From Chromatiaceae bacterium (GTDB lineage: Bacteria; Pseudomonadota; Gammaproteobacteria; Chromatiales; Chromatiaceae), in contig REDK01000106.1 in NCBI GenBank assembly GCA_007693535.1, forward strand, positions 1 to 64,000: DNA of 64,000 bases. The letters run 5' to 3'. A program made the position numbers and the translations under genes. Shown here in pieces: positions 41,538-54,575 of this stretch. The notes beneath the pieces are model-generated. The model saw only the letters and a program-made list of their open reading frames with translations, ran no database searches and was not told the origin of the DNA. Position 1 is the first letter of the stretch; each line of letters starts with the position of its first letter.

Positions 41538-41563
<26 letters not shown>
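39953..41563 (+). CDS. bchB: Dark protochlorophyllide reductase subunit B
   Basis: Second catalytic subunit of the NB complex. The 536-residue protein begins [20 protein letters not shown]. Asp36 in [12 protein letters not shown] is the unusual aspartate ligand of the NB [4Fe-4S] cluster. The body has the nitrogenase-like folds ([24 protein letters not shown]). After an Ala/Pro-rich linker (about residues 442-482) comes the conserved C-terminal domain [19 protein letters not shown]. Starts 28 bp after bchN; its 3' end overlaps bchH by 26 bp. Confidence 0.96.
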
Positions 41564-46258
<4,695 letters not shown>

Positions 46259-46282
46259 GCCCCGACGAGAACCCATCGCACC

Positions 46283-46987
46283 ATGTCCAACGGTTCGTAC
46301 CAGCAGCGCAGAGGCCAGATCGAGGCCTATTTCGACCGTACCGCGGCCGAGGCCTGGAAGCGCCTGACCTCCGATGCCCCCGTCAGCGGCATCCGTGCCA
46401 CCGTGCGCGCCGGGCGTGAACAGATGCGGGCCACCCTGCTCGACTGGCTGGGGGCCGACCTCAGCGGCCGACGGCTGCTCGATGCTGGCTGTGGGACCGG
46501 CATGTTGGCCCTGGAAGCGGCACGACGCGGGGCCGAGGTGCTGGCGGTGGACCTCTCGGCCACCCTGATCGAAAACGCCCGCGAGCGCATCCCCGCAGAC
46601 TTGGCCGGGCGGATCGAGTTCGCCGTCGGCGACATGCTGTCGCCGCTGAGCGACGCCGCCGGCTTCGACCACATCGTGGCGATGGACTCGATTATCCATT
46701 ACGAACTCGACGATGCGGTGGATGTGATCACCGCCTTCGGCGAGCGCGCCCGTGCCTCGGTGCTGTTCACCTTTGCGCCGCGCACCGCGCCGCTGGCGGT
46801 GATGCACGCGGTGGGTCAACTGTTTCCGCGCGGCGACCGCTCACCGGCGATTGTGCCGGTGCGCGAGGCACGGCTGCGGGAGCGCCTGGCGGCGGCCCCG
46901 CGGCTGGCCGGTTGGCAACTCGGGCGCGGCCGGCGCATCGCCCATGGTTTCTATACCTCGCAAGCCCTGGAGCTGATTCCCCGATGA
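46283..46987 (+). CDS. bchM: Mg-protoporphyrin IX O-methyltransferase
   Basis: Methylates the C13 propionate of Mg-protoporphyrin IX using SAM, directly after Mg-chelatase. The 234-residue protein has the N-terminal YQQRRGQIEAYFDRTAAEAW, the SAM motif LLDAGCGTGML at 65-75, and MDSIIHYELDD. The C-terminal GRGRRIAHGFYTSQALEL is typical. Its TGA overlaps the lhaA ATG. Confidence 0.95.
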   Translation: MSNGSYQQRRGQIEAYFDRTAAEAWKRLTSDAPVSGIRATVRAGREQMRATLLDWLGADLSGRRLLDAGCGTGMLALEAARRGAEVLAVDLSATLIENARERIPADLAGRIEFAVGDMLSPLSDAAGFDHIVAMDSIIHYELDDAVDVITAFGERARASVLFTFAPRTAPLAVMHAVGQLFPRGDRSPAIVPVREARLRERLAAAPRLAGWQLGRGRRIAHGFYTSQALELIPR

Positions 46988-48456
46988 CCAAGTCGGTCGA
47001 AGAACTCAAGCGCATCTTCTATCAGGAGGTGCTGCCGAAGTTTCTCCCCTTCGCCGATGCGGCGACTAAGGAAATGCCGCTCAGCCGGCTGTTGCGGCTG
47101 TCCCTGTTCCAGGCCTCGGTCGGCATGATGATGGTGCTGCTGTTCGGCACCCTGAACCGGGTCATGGTGGTGGAGAAAGGCGTGCCGCCCTGGCTGATCG
47201 GCGTGATGGTGGCGCTGCCGGTCTTGTTTGCGCCCTTCCGGGCGTTGATCGGCTTCAAGTCCGACATCCACGAATCTGCCTTCGGCTGGCGACGGGTCCC
47301 CTTTATCTGGTTCGGCACCCTGTTGCAGTTCGGCGGTCTGGCGGTCATGCCGTTTGCGCTGCTGCTGATGGCTGAGGGCGGCAGCGTGCCGACCTTCATG
47401 ACCTGGGTGGCTGCCGGTTTCGCCTTTCTGCTCGCCGGCGCCGGCCTGCATACCACCCAGACCGCCGGCCTGGCCCTGGCTACCGATCTGGCTACCGAGG
47501 AGACCCGCCCGCGGGTGGTGGCGCTGCTGTTCGTGGTTCTGCAATTGAGCATGCTGCTCAGCGCCCTCGCCTATGGCGCGCTGCTGACCCACTTCAACGA
47601 GATGTCGGTCGGCGCTGCCAATGCCCGGCTGATCGGTGTATTGCAGGGCACCGCGCTGGTGGTCATCGCGTTCAATCTGATTGCCCTGTGGAAACAGGAG
47701 GCGGTCAATCGTGAGCGGGCCGCGCAGATCAAGGCTGATCGGGCCGCCCATAAGGCGCCCCCGCGTTTCCGCGAGACCTGGGAGCGCTTCATCCGTGCCG
47801 GCAACGCCACCCGGCTGCTGATCGCCCTCGGGCTCGGCACCGCCGGCTTTCAGATGCAGGACATCCTGCTCGAGCCCTATGGCGGTGAGCTGCTTGGTCT
47901 GACTGTGGCGCAGACCACCCGGCTGACCGCGATCTGGGCCTTCGGTACCCTGCTCGCGTTCGCATTGTCGGCGCGCCTGCTGGGGCGGGGTGCCGACCCT
48001 TACCGCCTGGCCGGCACCGGCGCCCTGGTGGGCATCCTTGCCTTCGTCGCGGTGATCGCTGCCGCCCCGCTGGAATCCCCGACGCTCTTCCGTTTCGGCG
48101 CCCTGCTGATCGGTTTTGGTGGCGGCCTGTTCGCGGTTGGCACCCTGACCGCGGCCATGGATATGGCCGAGGCTGGCGGCAGCGGTCTCGCACTCGGCGC
48201 CTGGGGCGCGGTCCAGGCCACCGCCTATGGAATCGCGATGTTCCTTGGCGGCACCATTCGCGATGTGGTGAAGACCCTGGCCAATCGTGGGCTGTTCGGT
48301 GCGGACGTGGCCGGCCGCGAGCTTGGCTATGCCGTGGTCTATCATCTGGAAATCGTTCTTCTCATCGTTACGCTGATCGCAATCGGTCCGCTCGTCCTGC
48401 GTGGCGGCGGTCGGGCGCGGTCGTCCACGAAGTTCGGATTGACCGAACTTCCCTAG
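46984..48456 (+). CDS. lhaA: LH1/RC assembly protein LhaA (PucC/BCH2 family transporter-like)
   Basis: A 490-residue polytopic inner-membrane protein of the major-facilitator fold needed for efficient light-harvesting 1 assembly; probably handles bacteriochlorophyll or apoproteins. It starts FYQEVLPKFLPFADAATKEM and has twelve likely helices. GFKSDIHESAFGWRRVPFIW, ATDLATEETRPRVV and MQDILLEPYGGELLGL are family signatures. The ATG overlaps the bchM stop. Located between bchM and puhA, as in other purple bacterial photosynthesis clusters. Confidence 0.94.
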   Translation: MTKSVEELKRIFYQEVLPKFLPFADAATKEMPLSRLLRLSLFQASVGMMMVLLFGTLNRVMVVEKGVPPWLIGVMVALPVLFAPFRALIGFKSDIHESAFGWRRVPFIWFGTLLQFGGLAVMPFALLLMAEGGSVPTFMTWVAAGFAFLLAGAGLHTTQTAGLALATDLATEETRPRVVALLFVVLQLSMLLSALAYGALLTHFNEMSVGAANARLIGVLQGTALVVIAFNLIALWKQEAVNRERAAQIKADRAAHKAPPRFRETWERFIRAGNATRLLIALGLGTAGFQMQDILLEPYGGELLGLTVAQTTRLTAIWAFGTLLAFALSARLLGRGADPYRLAGTGALVGILAFVAVIAAAPLESPTLFRFGALLIGFGGGLFAVGTLTAAMDMAEAGGSGLALGAWGAVQATAYGIAMFLGGTIRDVVKTLANRGLFGADVAGRELGYAVVYHLEIVLLIVTLIAIGPLVLRGGGRARSSTKFGLTELP

Positions 48457-48481
48457 CCACTCAGCAACCGGAGGTCATCCG

Positions 48482-49258
48482 ATGCCTGCCAGCGCCCTTG
48501 CCCATTACATTGATGTCGCCCAGATCACCATCTGGGTATTTTGGTTCTTCTTCTTCGGGCTGGTCCTGTGGATTCGCCGCGAGGACAAGCGCGAGGGTTA
48601 TCCCGCCGAGTCCCTGCGTGTGCGCGGCACGAAGATGATGGAAGGCTTCCCGCCGCTGCCCAAGCCGAAGACCTTCACGCTGCCGCATACCGGTGCCAAG
48701 GTGGTCAAGCCTGGCCCGGACAAGAAGCCCCAGTACGAACTCAAGGCCCAGCCGATCGCCCCATTCCCCGGTGCGCCGCTGGCCCCAGTGGGTAACCCGA
48801 TGCTGGCCGGCGTTGGTCCTGGCGCCTATGCCCTGCGTGCCGATGAGCCCGATCTTGCCCATACCGGTCAGCCGCGTATCGTGCCCCTGCGCGTGGCCAA
48901 GCACTTCACCGTGGTCGAGCGCGATCCGGATCCGCGCGGCATGCCCGTGATCGGCTGTGACGGCCAGCAGGGTGGTGTGATCAAGGAGATCTGGGTGGAC
49001 CGTTCTGAGCCGCAGATCCGCTATCTGCAACTGGAGGCCAAGGGCGGCAAGCAGGTGTTGTTGCCGATCACCATGTGCAAGGTCAACGGCAAGAAGAAGC
49101 AGGTCGTCGTCGATGCGATCACCGGCGCCCAGTTCGCCGATGCTCCGACCCTGAAGAGCTACGATCAGATCACCCTGGCCGAGGAAGACCGCGTGGTCGC
49201 CTATTACGGCGGCGGTACCCTGTATGCAACGCCGGATCGGGCGGAGCCCTTTCTGTGA
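48482..49258 (+). CDS. puhA: Photosynthetic reaction centre H subunit
   Basis: Cytoplasmic cap subunit of the type II reaction centre; shapes proton uptake to the secondary quinone. The 258-residue protein has one transmembrane helix (residues about 12-31, AQITIWVFWFFFFGLVLWIR), RREDKREGYP, and a C-terminal PRC barrel domain with PVIGCDGQQGGVIKEIWVDR. GGAGGTCATCCG precedes the ATG. Its TGA overlaps the puhB GTG. Confidence 0.97.
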   Translation: MPASALAHYIDVAQITIWVFWFFFFGLVLWIRREDKREGYPAESLRVRGTKMMEGFPPLPKPKTFTLPHTGAKVVKPGPDKKPQYELKAQPIAPFPGAPLAPVGNPMLAGVGPGAYALRADEPDLAHTGQPRIVPLRVAKHFTVVERDPDPRGMPVIGCDGQQGGVIKEIWVDRSEPQIRYLQLEAKGGKQVLLPITMCKVNGKKKQVVVDAITGAQFADAPTLKSYDQITLAEEDRVVAYYGGGTLYATPDRAEPFL

Positions 49259-49920
49259 GTGAGTTCGAGTTCGAGCCGATCCACGGCTTGCCGGAGCGCC
49301 TCCCCGAGGGGGAGGCGCTTCGCTGGCAGGGCGCCCCGCAGATGGGTGCCCTGGCACGGCGTGCATTCCACGTGCGCAGTATTGCGATCTACTTCGGGCT
49401 GTTGATCCTGTTGCGGTTCGTCTTGCTGCTGACCGGCGGGGTGACGCTGGGCGAGGCGGTGGGGTCGGCCCTGTGGCTGGCCACGCTGGGGCTGTTGGCA
49501 CTTACCATCCTGGGTCTGCTCGCCTGGATGTACAGCCGCTCGACCGTTTACAGTATCACCGACCGGCGGATCGTGATCCGCTTCGGTGTCGCCCTGCCGA
49601 TGGCCGTGAACATCCCGTTCAAGGTGGTTGAGAGCGCGGGGTTGCGGACCTACCCGGATGGCACCGGCGATATCCCACTGGTCCTGAGTGCCGAGCAGAA
49701 GGTCAACTTCCTGATCATGTGGCCCAACGTGCGGCCTTGGCAGTTCTTTAATGCCCAGCCGATGTTACGCGCCATCCCCAATGCCGAGGCAGTGGCCGAG
49801 CTGCTGGCAGAGGCGTTGAAGGAGGCGGTGGCGTGCGATGGTCCGGCAACCGGGTCCACGTCTGCAGAGGATGCCACCGGGGTGGCCGATCCCGGCAATC
49901 CGGCGCATCAGGCCGGTTGA
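49255..49920 (+). CDS. puhB: Photosynthetic complex assembly protein PuhB
   Basis: Helps build the reaction centre; in Rhodobacter its loss lowers RC and LH1 levels. The 221-residue protein begins at GTG 49255 (SEFEFEPIHGLPERLPEGE). It has three hydrophobic segments (about residues 42-60, 66-85 and 88-100), then a bacterial PH-like domain (RSTVYSITDRRIVIRFGVAL ... QKVNFLIMWPNVRPW). Overlaps the puhA stop. The insertion sequence begins 172 bp downstream, so transcripts from the bchF promoter may not reach puhC. Confidence 0.93.
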   Translation: MSEFEFEPIHGLPERLPEGEALRWQGAPQMGALARRAFHVRSIAIYFGLLILLRFVLLLTGGVTLGEAVGSALWLATLGLLALTILGLLAWMYSRSTVYSITDRRIVIRFGVALPMAVNIPFKVVESAGLRTYPDGTGDIPLVLSAEQKVNFLIMWPNVRPWQFFNAQPMLRAIPNAEAVAELLAEALKEAVACDGPATGSTSAEDATGVADPGNPAHQAG

Positions 49921-50083
49921 TGCCATCCCGCGGCGCGGGTGCCTGCGTCGCCGAACGGATCTTTGTCATCAGGCAGGGGCCGCGCCCAGGGATTGGCCGC
50001 GGTGCCCCGCGGTACCGCGGTAACCTAAGGCACTGTGCAGCCATGCCAATCCCCGCCGATGCGCTATCGGGGCTAGCTGCTGG

Positions 50084-50092
50084 CCTGCGGCC
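50084..50092 (+). repeat. Target-site duplication, left copy
   Basis: CCTGCGGCC immediately outside the left inverted end of the insertion sequence; the identical 9-mer is at 52015-52023. Confidence 0.85.
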
Positions 50093-52014
50093 TAGGTAGT
50101 TCAATTTGTGCCAAAAACGCCCTCGGCCGCTCATGCAGAATAGGTGTTTAGCGGACAGAGCGGATAGCCGGCTTGAAGAAGCACGCCGAACTCTACACAA
50201 TTCTTGGATCTGCGAGCACACCGCTGCCCCCAACGTGGCGGGCATCCGATCTGAGGTTCGACGCGCATGAACGATCTGAAGACCCCCATGTCCCGGCTGC
50301 TCCGTCTGTTTGGCGACGCGCGCGACCGCTGGAGAACCAAGGCGCTGGAGCGGCAGAAGCGCTTGCGTGCGGCGCAGGTGCGCATTCGCGACTTGGAGGA
50401 CAGCCGTGCCTACTGTAAAGCGCGGGCCTTGGCGGCTGAAGGCCAAGCACCGGCGAGCGCCGCATCCGGGGGTGAAACCGACGAGGAACGTGGCGAGGAG
50501 CCGCCCATGGCGCTGGTCCCGACGCGTCTTGCCAACCACCATCATTCCCTGGAGGTGATGCAGCTCAGTCTGCAGTTGTACCTGCACGCCAGCTTCGGTT
50601 GTCGCGGGGTCAGTGGGGTGCTGCGCCTGTTGGCAGGCTACCTGCCGCTGGGTGTCCCCGCCTCGACCACCGTGCTGAATTGGTGCTGTCGGTTGGGTTT
50701 GGCCCGCTTGCAGCGCCCCCTGCCGCAGCGCGACGATTGGATTTTCGTCATTGATGAGACGGTGGGCCTGGGTGCGCTGAAATGCTTGGTTGTGCTCGGC
50801 ATTCCCGTCGCCCGGTTGGCCGAGACCGGCTATTCGCCACGGCATGGCGACATGACGGTGCTGGCCGTCGAGATGACGGTCAAGAGTACCGGTCTTTGGG
50901 TGGCGGCGGTGCTGGAACAGCTGAGCGCGCGGACGGGTGTGCCGGTGCAGATCGTCGCCGATCACGGCAGCGACGTGCGCAAGGGCATCGCCTTGTTTCG
51001 CCAACAGGCGCCGAGCTGTGTGGAGACCTATGACATCTCCCATGCCATCGCCACGCACCTGAAGGCGCACTGGCGCGACGACGCGCACTGGCAGGCGTTT
51101 TTGAAGCAGGCCGGTGCGACCTTGAGCCACTTTCAACAAACCGACCTGGCGTTTCTGCTCCCGCCGCGCCAGCGCACCAAAGCGCGTGACATGGCGCTGG
51201 ATGCCCATGTTGACTGGGCGCAGCGCCTGATCGGCTATCACGATCAGGGCGACTTCAGCAGCACTGGGCTGCCGTGCGTCTTCACCGCCAATGCCTGGGC
51301 ACAGTTGTGCACGGCCCGGGGCAAGCGGCGTGTCGAACCCTTGCGTGCCCTGATCGGAACGCACTACGAGACACGTGCGGCGTTGTGCGAGGCACTGCAT
51401 GCGGCCGGTGCCACGGCGCTGGACGACCTCGATGACACCTTCTGGCGCTTGGCCGATCGGGGCTATGCGCGTTTTCTCCAGGCGTTTGCCTGGGTCTTGC
51501 CGTATCGCGCGCGCTTGCCCGAGTGGACGCAGACGATCGCCGTGTCCAAGACCATCCAGACGGTTCTGAAAACCCGGGGCCTCTCGCGCGCCGCACCGGC
51601 GGTGGTGCAGGCCGAGTTGGCTGCGCAGGGACCGCTGGCGGCCCCGGTGGCCGAGTTCCGGACGCGGCTACTCCAGCACCTCGAACACGAGGCGGCCAAG
51701 CTTCCCGCCGGGGCGACCTGGCTGGCGTCCTCCGATATCATCGAATCGGTTTTCGGCCATTACAAAGCCTTCACCGCCCGCGGCCCGCTCAAAGAAGTCG
51801 GCAGGTTCGTGCTGCTGATTCCGGCCTTCCTCTGCGAGCTCACTGCCCCGGTCATCCACGAGGCGATGACATCGGTGCGCACCATCGATGTCGAGCGGTG
51901 GGTCCACATGCACCTCGGGCCCTCCATGCTCGCACGCCGTCGGCGTGCCCTGAGACCGGCCATGAAAACTGCATGAACATTTCTCGGCCTTCCGATGGGA
52001 AATTGAACAGCCTA
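50093..52014 (+). mobile_element. Complete insertion sequence (1922 bp) between puhB and puhC
   Basis: Bounded by imperfect inverted repeats: TAGGTAGTTCAATTT at 50093-50107 and AAATTGAACAGCCTA at 52000-52014 (13 of 15 positions match when inverted). Both ends are flanked by the direct repeat CCTGCGGCC, a 9-bp target duplication. It carries one full-length transposase gene. The intact ends, perfect duplication and open frame indicate recent insertion. The family was not assigned by name. It interrupts the puhABC order. Confidence 0.9.
50267..51976 (+). CDS. Transposase (DDE type)
   Basis: A 569-residue transposase filling the insertion sequence. It has an N-terminal coiled-coil region (WRTKALERQKRLRAAQVRIR), then a DDE-like core. 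Candidate acidic residues are Asp in FVIDETVG, Asp in IVADHGSDVRKG and Glu in SDIIESVFGHYK; the last resembles the 'D-I-I-E' context of several IS families. The C-terminal end is RRRRALRPAMKTA. Frame uninterrupted, so probably active. The left end of the element leaves 160 bp of leader, which may hold its promoter. Confidence 0.88.
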   Translation: MNDLKTPMSRLLRLFGDARDRWRTKALERQKRLRAAQVRIRDLEDSRAYCKARALAAEGQAPASAASGGETDEERGEEPPMALVPTRLANHHHSLEVMQLSLQLYLHASFGCRGVSGVLRLLAGYLPLGVPASTTVLNWCCRLGLARLQRPLPQRDDWIFVIDETVGLGALKCLVVLGIPVARLAETGYSPRHGDMTVLAVEMTVKSTGLWVAAVLEQLSARTGVPVQIVADHGSDVRKGIALFRQQAPSCVETYDISHAIATHLKAHWRDDAHWQAFLKQAGATLSHFQQTDLAFLLPPRQRTKARDMALDAHVDWAQRLIGYHDQGDFSSTGLPCVFTANAWAQLCTARGKRRVEPLRALIGTHYETRAALCEALHAAGATALDDLDDTFWRLADRGYARFLQAFAWVLPYRARLPEWTQTIAVSKTIQTVLKTRGLSRAAPAVVQAELAAQGPLAAPVAEFRTRLLQHLEHEAAKLPAGATWLASSDIIESVFGHYKAFTARGPLKEVGRFVLLIPAFLCELTAPVIHEAMTSVRTIDVERWVHMHLGPSMLARRRRALRPAMKTA

Positions 52015-52023
52015 CCTGCGGCC
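52015..52023 (+). repeat. Target-site duplication, right copy
   Basis: CCTGCGGCC immediately after the right inverted end of the insertion sequence; identical to 50084-50092. Confidence 0.85.
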
Positions 52024-52269
52024 TGGGCGCCTCCCGCCCGGGGTTCCAGGCGTCCAACGGGCCGGGTGCGATCCGAGTACATAACGCCCGTGCATTGAAC
52101 GGCCGCCCTGCTGGGTCTTTGCGTGAGCATCGGTCGCATCCCTACGACCGCTGTCACTGTCCAATTCCGCCGACCGGACGCGCGTTGGCGCAACGCCGGG
52201 GCGGCTTCGCCTGGGCCTGCCCTGTGGCTCGCCTCCTTACATCCCGACGCTTGAGTCCTGGTAACCGAC

Positions 52270-52818
52270 ATGAGCGACCCATTTGCCGGGCGCCCCTTCC
52301 CCCGTGGTGTATTGATCGGCGCCGCCGCGCTGATTGGCTTTGTGATCATTGCGGCGGCGACCGTGCGCCTGACCGGCATCGGTGCTACCCAGTTCCCGCC
52401 GGCCCCGGTGGCAGAGGCCAGAGAGTTGTTGTTCATCGCCCAGGGCGATGACAGTACCCTGGTGGCGATCCCGGGCGAGGCAGGCAATACCCCAATCGCC
52501 GAACTGCACACCGCCGAGGATGGCTTCGTCCTCGGTGTGCTGCGCACCATGATCCGCGACCGCAAGGCCAATGATCTGCCGGTCGATGCCCCCTATGTGC
52601 TGGCTCTGCGGGTGGATGGCCGGCTGGTCCTGCTGGATCCGCTGATCGGGCGGGAGATCGATGTGCGCGCCTTCGGTCCTACCAACTATGCTGCCTTCGT
52701 CACGCTGCTGCGCGCGGGACCTCTGGAGACATCCCGGGAGGCAACCGCCCCGGCGGCACCGACGGACTCCGGATCGGCCGCTGCCCGCTCCGGCCAGGCC
52801 CCTGGATATGCAGACTGA
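52270..52818 (+). CDS. puhC: Photosynthetic complex assembly protein PuhC
   Basis: Bitopic membrane protein required for full reaction centre and LH1 assembly. The 182-residue product has a short N-terminus (MSDPFAGRPFPRG), a transmembrane helix (about residues 14-37), and a periplasmic domain. Conserved in that domain are LLFIAQGDDSTLVAIPGE, FVLGVLRTMIRDRKAN, PYVLALRVDGRLVLLDPLIG and FGPTNYAAFVTLL. The insertion sequence ends 255 bp upstream, so the gene may now depend on a promoter within or after that element. Confidence 0.9.
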   Translation: MSDPFAGRPFPRGVLIGAAALIGFVIIAAATVRLTGIGATQFPPAPVAEARELLFIAQGDDSTLVAIPGEAGNTPIAELHTAEDGFVLGVLRTMIRDRKANDLPVDAPYVLALRVDGRLVLLDPLIGREIDVRAFGPTNYAAFVTLLRAGPLETSREATAPAAPTDSGSAAARSGQAPGYAD

Positions 52819-52881
52819 TGGCGAGGTGATGGTCGTGCCGCCACTGCCTTGCATCGTCGCCGGCTTGCTCCGACCGCATTC

Positions 52882-53799
52882 ATGCTCAGCTATACGCTAG
52901 CGATTGGCTATGCGCTGTTCCTCTGGTGGTTCAGCACCGGCGCCATTCTGTACCTCGATGGCCTGCCCCGGCACACCTATGGCCGCAGCATGCTTGGCGC
53001 CACCGGGGTGCTGCTTCTCTCAATTGTCGCCCTGATCCTGGTCCGCGCGCGCGCTGACCTGCTTGGGGCCTACGTCGGCTTTACTGCCGGCGTATTGATC
53101 TGGGGTTGGCTGGAGATGGCCTACTTCATGGGCTTCATCACCGGTCCACGCAAGACACCATGCCCGCCGGGCTGTCGCGGCTGGGAACGCTTTCGGCTGG
53201 CCCTGCAGACTAGTCTCTACCACGAGTTGGTGCTGATCGGTATTGCTGCCCTGATCATCCGGCTGACCTGGGGGGCGTCGAATCAGGTTGGCATCTGGAC
53301 CTTCGTGATCCTCTGGGTGATGCGCTGGAGCGCCAAGCTCAACCTGTTCTTGGGGGCGCCCAATCTCAACGAGGACTGGCTGCCCGAGCATGTCCGCTTC
53401 GTCACCAGCTATCTCAGCAAGCGGCCGATGAATCTGCTGTTCCCGGTCTCGGTCAGCGTAGCCACCGTGGTCATGACCCTGCTGGTGGTGACGGCCCTGG
53501 AGGTTCCCACTAACGGTTTTCGCGGGGTCTCGCTGATCCTCGCCGCCACCCTGCTGGCGCTGGCGATCCTGGAACACTGGTTTCTGGTGTTGCCGCTCAC
53601 CGATGGTGCCCTCTGGAACTGGGCCACCGGTGCGCGCGACCGCTATCTGGCCAGCATGCCCCCGGCAGCCAGCGGTGGGGTAGGGCAGCGGTTCCAGGCG
53701 CCTGCCGGCGCTGCTGTGCCCACCTCCGACGGCAGCGGGCAGCCGGCGCTGAGCACCGCTCGCGACCCCAGCCTCGACGCCAACGGTGAACGCTCCTAA
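52882..53799 (+). CDS. puhE: Photosynthetic complex assembly protein PuhE
   Basis: Polytopic membrane protein (DUF3623) that modulates reaction-centre and bacteriochlorophyll levels in Rhodobacter. The 305-residue product shows about seven helices and the signature FLWWFSTGAILYLDGLPRHT near the start. GWLEMAYFMGFITGPRKTPC and GAPNLNEDWLPEHVRF follow, with a hydrophilic Pro/Ser tail. I start at the ATG at 52882; TTG at 52849 would add 11 residues. It follows puhC directly, with no acsF between them. Confidence 0.9.
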   Translation: MLSYTLAIGYALFLWWFSTGAILYLDGLPRHTYGRSMLGATGVLLLSIVALILVRARADLLGAYVGFTAGVLIWGWLEMAYFMGFITGPRKTPCPPGCRGWERFRLALQTSLYHELVLIGIAALIIRLTWGASNQVGIWTFVILWVMRWSAKLNLFLGAPNLNEDWLPEHVRFVTSYLSKRPMNLLFPVSVSVATVVMTLLVVTALEVPTNGFRGVSLILAATLLALAILEHWFLVLPLTDGALWNWATGARDRYLASMPPAASGGVGQRFQAPAGAAVPTSDGSGQPALSTARDPSLDANGERS

Positions 53800-54159
53800 C
53801 GCCTCGGCACGTCTGCTTTGGGCCTCGGGTGCGCCGCACCGGTTGCCGGCGGTTGGCCCCCGCTTGTGGTAGCCCGGGCTTGAACAGGGTCGCAACCGCT
53901 TCCCGCAAGCCGCTGCCAAGGGACCGCGAGCGTCGGCGCGGGGCCGCCGGTTAGCTTGTCGGCTTCTTCCCGACGGACACCTTTGGCAGCCTTCCCGCCC
54001 CCGCGCGCGGTGATCCAGATCGCAATCGCCGCTGGTCAAGTTGCGGTATCGCCGACGCCATTGATCAGGTTAACCTATGGTGAAGTCCGGTTACCCGCGG
54101 CGCGCTCGGAAGGCTAGCGCCGGAAACCAGGCATGGACGGAACGCCCGATCCGCCGAGG

Positions 54160-54201
54160 TTGATGTGAGTCAACGCCGCTTCGCCCCGTCTTGGCTACTT
54201 T
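54160..54201 (+). promoter_or_regulatory. FNR-box-like site with spaced -10
   Basis: TTGAT-GTGA-GTCAA (54160-54173) matches the FNR consensus TTGAT-N4-ATCAA at 9 of 10 positions. TACTTT (54196-54201) lies where a class II FNR promoter, with the site centred at -41.5, would place its -10, giving a start near 54208. FNR-type activation under low oxygen would suit the adjacent bchE-hemN genes, but the start lies about 370 nt upstream of bchE. Confidence 0.45.
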
Positions 54202-54207
54202 ACCTGG

Positions 54208-54260
54208 GTATCCACCGATCAGGCCTAGCGACCCTTGCCGGGGTTCGCTCGGGTCTTTTT
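54208..54260 (+). ncRNA. Candidate short RNA or attenuator upstream of bchE
   Basis: From the predicted start at 54208 to a terminator-like end is about 53 nt. Near the end, AGCGACCC (54227-54234) can pair with GGGTTCGCT (54241-54249) with one bulge, or GACCC (54230-54234) with GGGTC (54251-54255) directly before TTTTT (54256-54260). Either a small RNA or a leader attenuator is possible. No homologue recognised; entirely inferred. Confidence 0.3.
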
Positions 54261-54575
54261 GTATCACCGCCGCGTCATCCTGAAGAGGCAATGATCCCGC
54301 GACATCGATGCCAACCGGCGCGATCGATCCCAGTCTGCGGCGATCACAGACAGCGCTCCGGCCCTGGCCCGGCCTACCTAGCCCCCGCGCCCCGCCCGTC
54401 GGCCCCAGCGATCAGCCGCTGGTGCCGACCTTGCCTGCAGCTCGCCGCAGCCCCGGCCAGTATTCCCGCCAGCAGCTTCGCGCTGCTGCCCCGCCGGTCC
54501 AGTCGATGGGGCCTGCGACCGGCCCTGCGATTGACGCGCGACCGCCTATTCTACCGTGTCCCCGGAGTCTGACTC

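Larger units (their letters stand above)
53800..54575. other. puhE-bchE intergenic region
   Basis: About 775 bp without a protein gene I can support. It contains the FNR-box-like site and terminator-like element listed separately. The last 300 bp before bchE show no recognisable promoter; GGAG lies 12 nt before the bchE ATG. Confidence 0.4.

Noticed and set aside
46951-48345. Minus-strand open frame of 464 codons opposite lhaA
   Set aside because: Gln/Gly/His-rich antisense artefact; lhaA on the plus strand is a clear membrane protein.
54531-54552. TTGACG and TATTCT as a bchE promoter
   Set aside because: The spacing is only 10 bp, too short for sigma-70 recognition.
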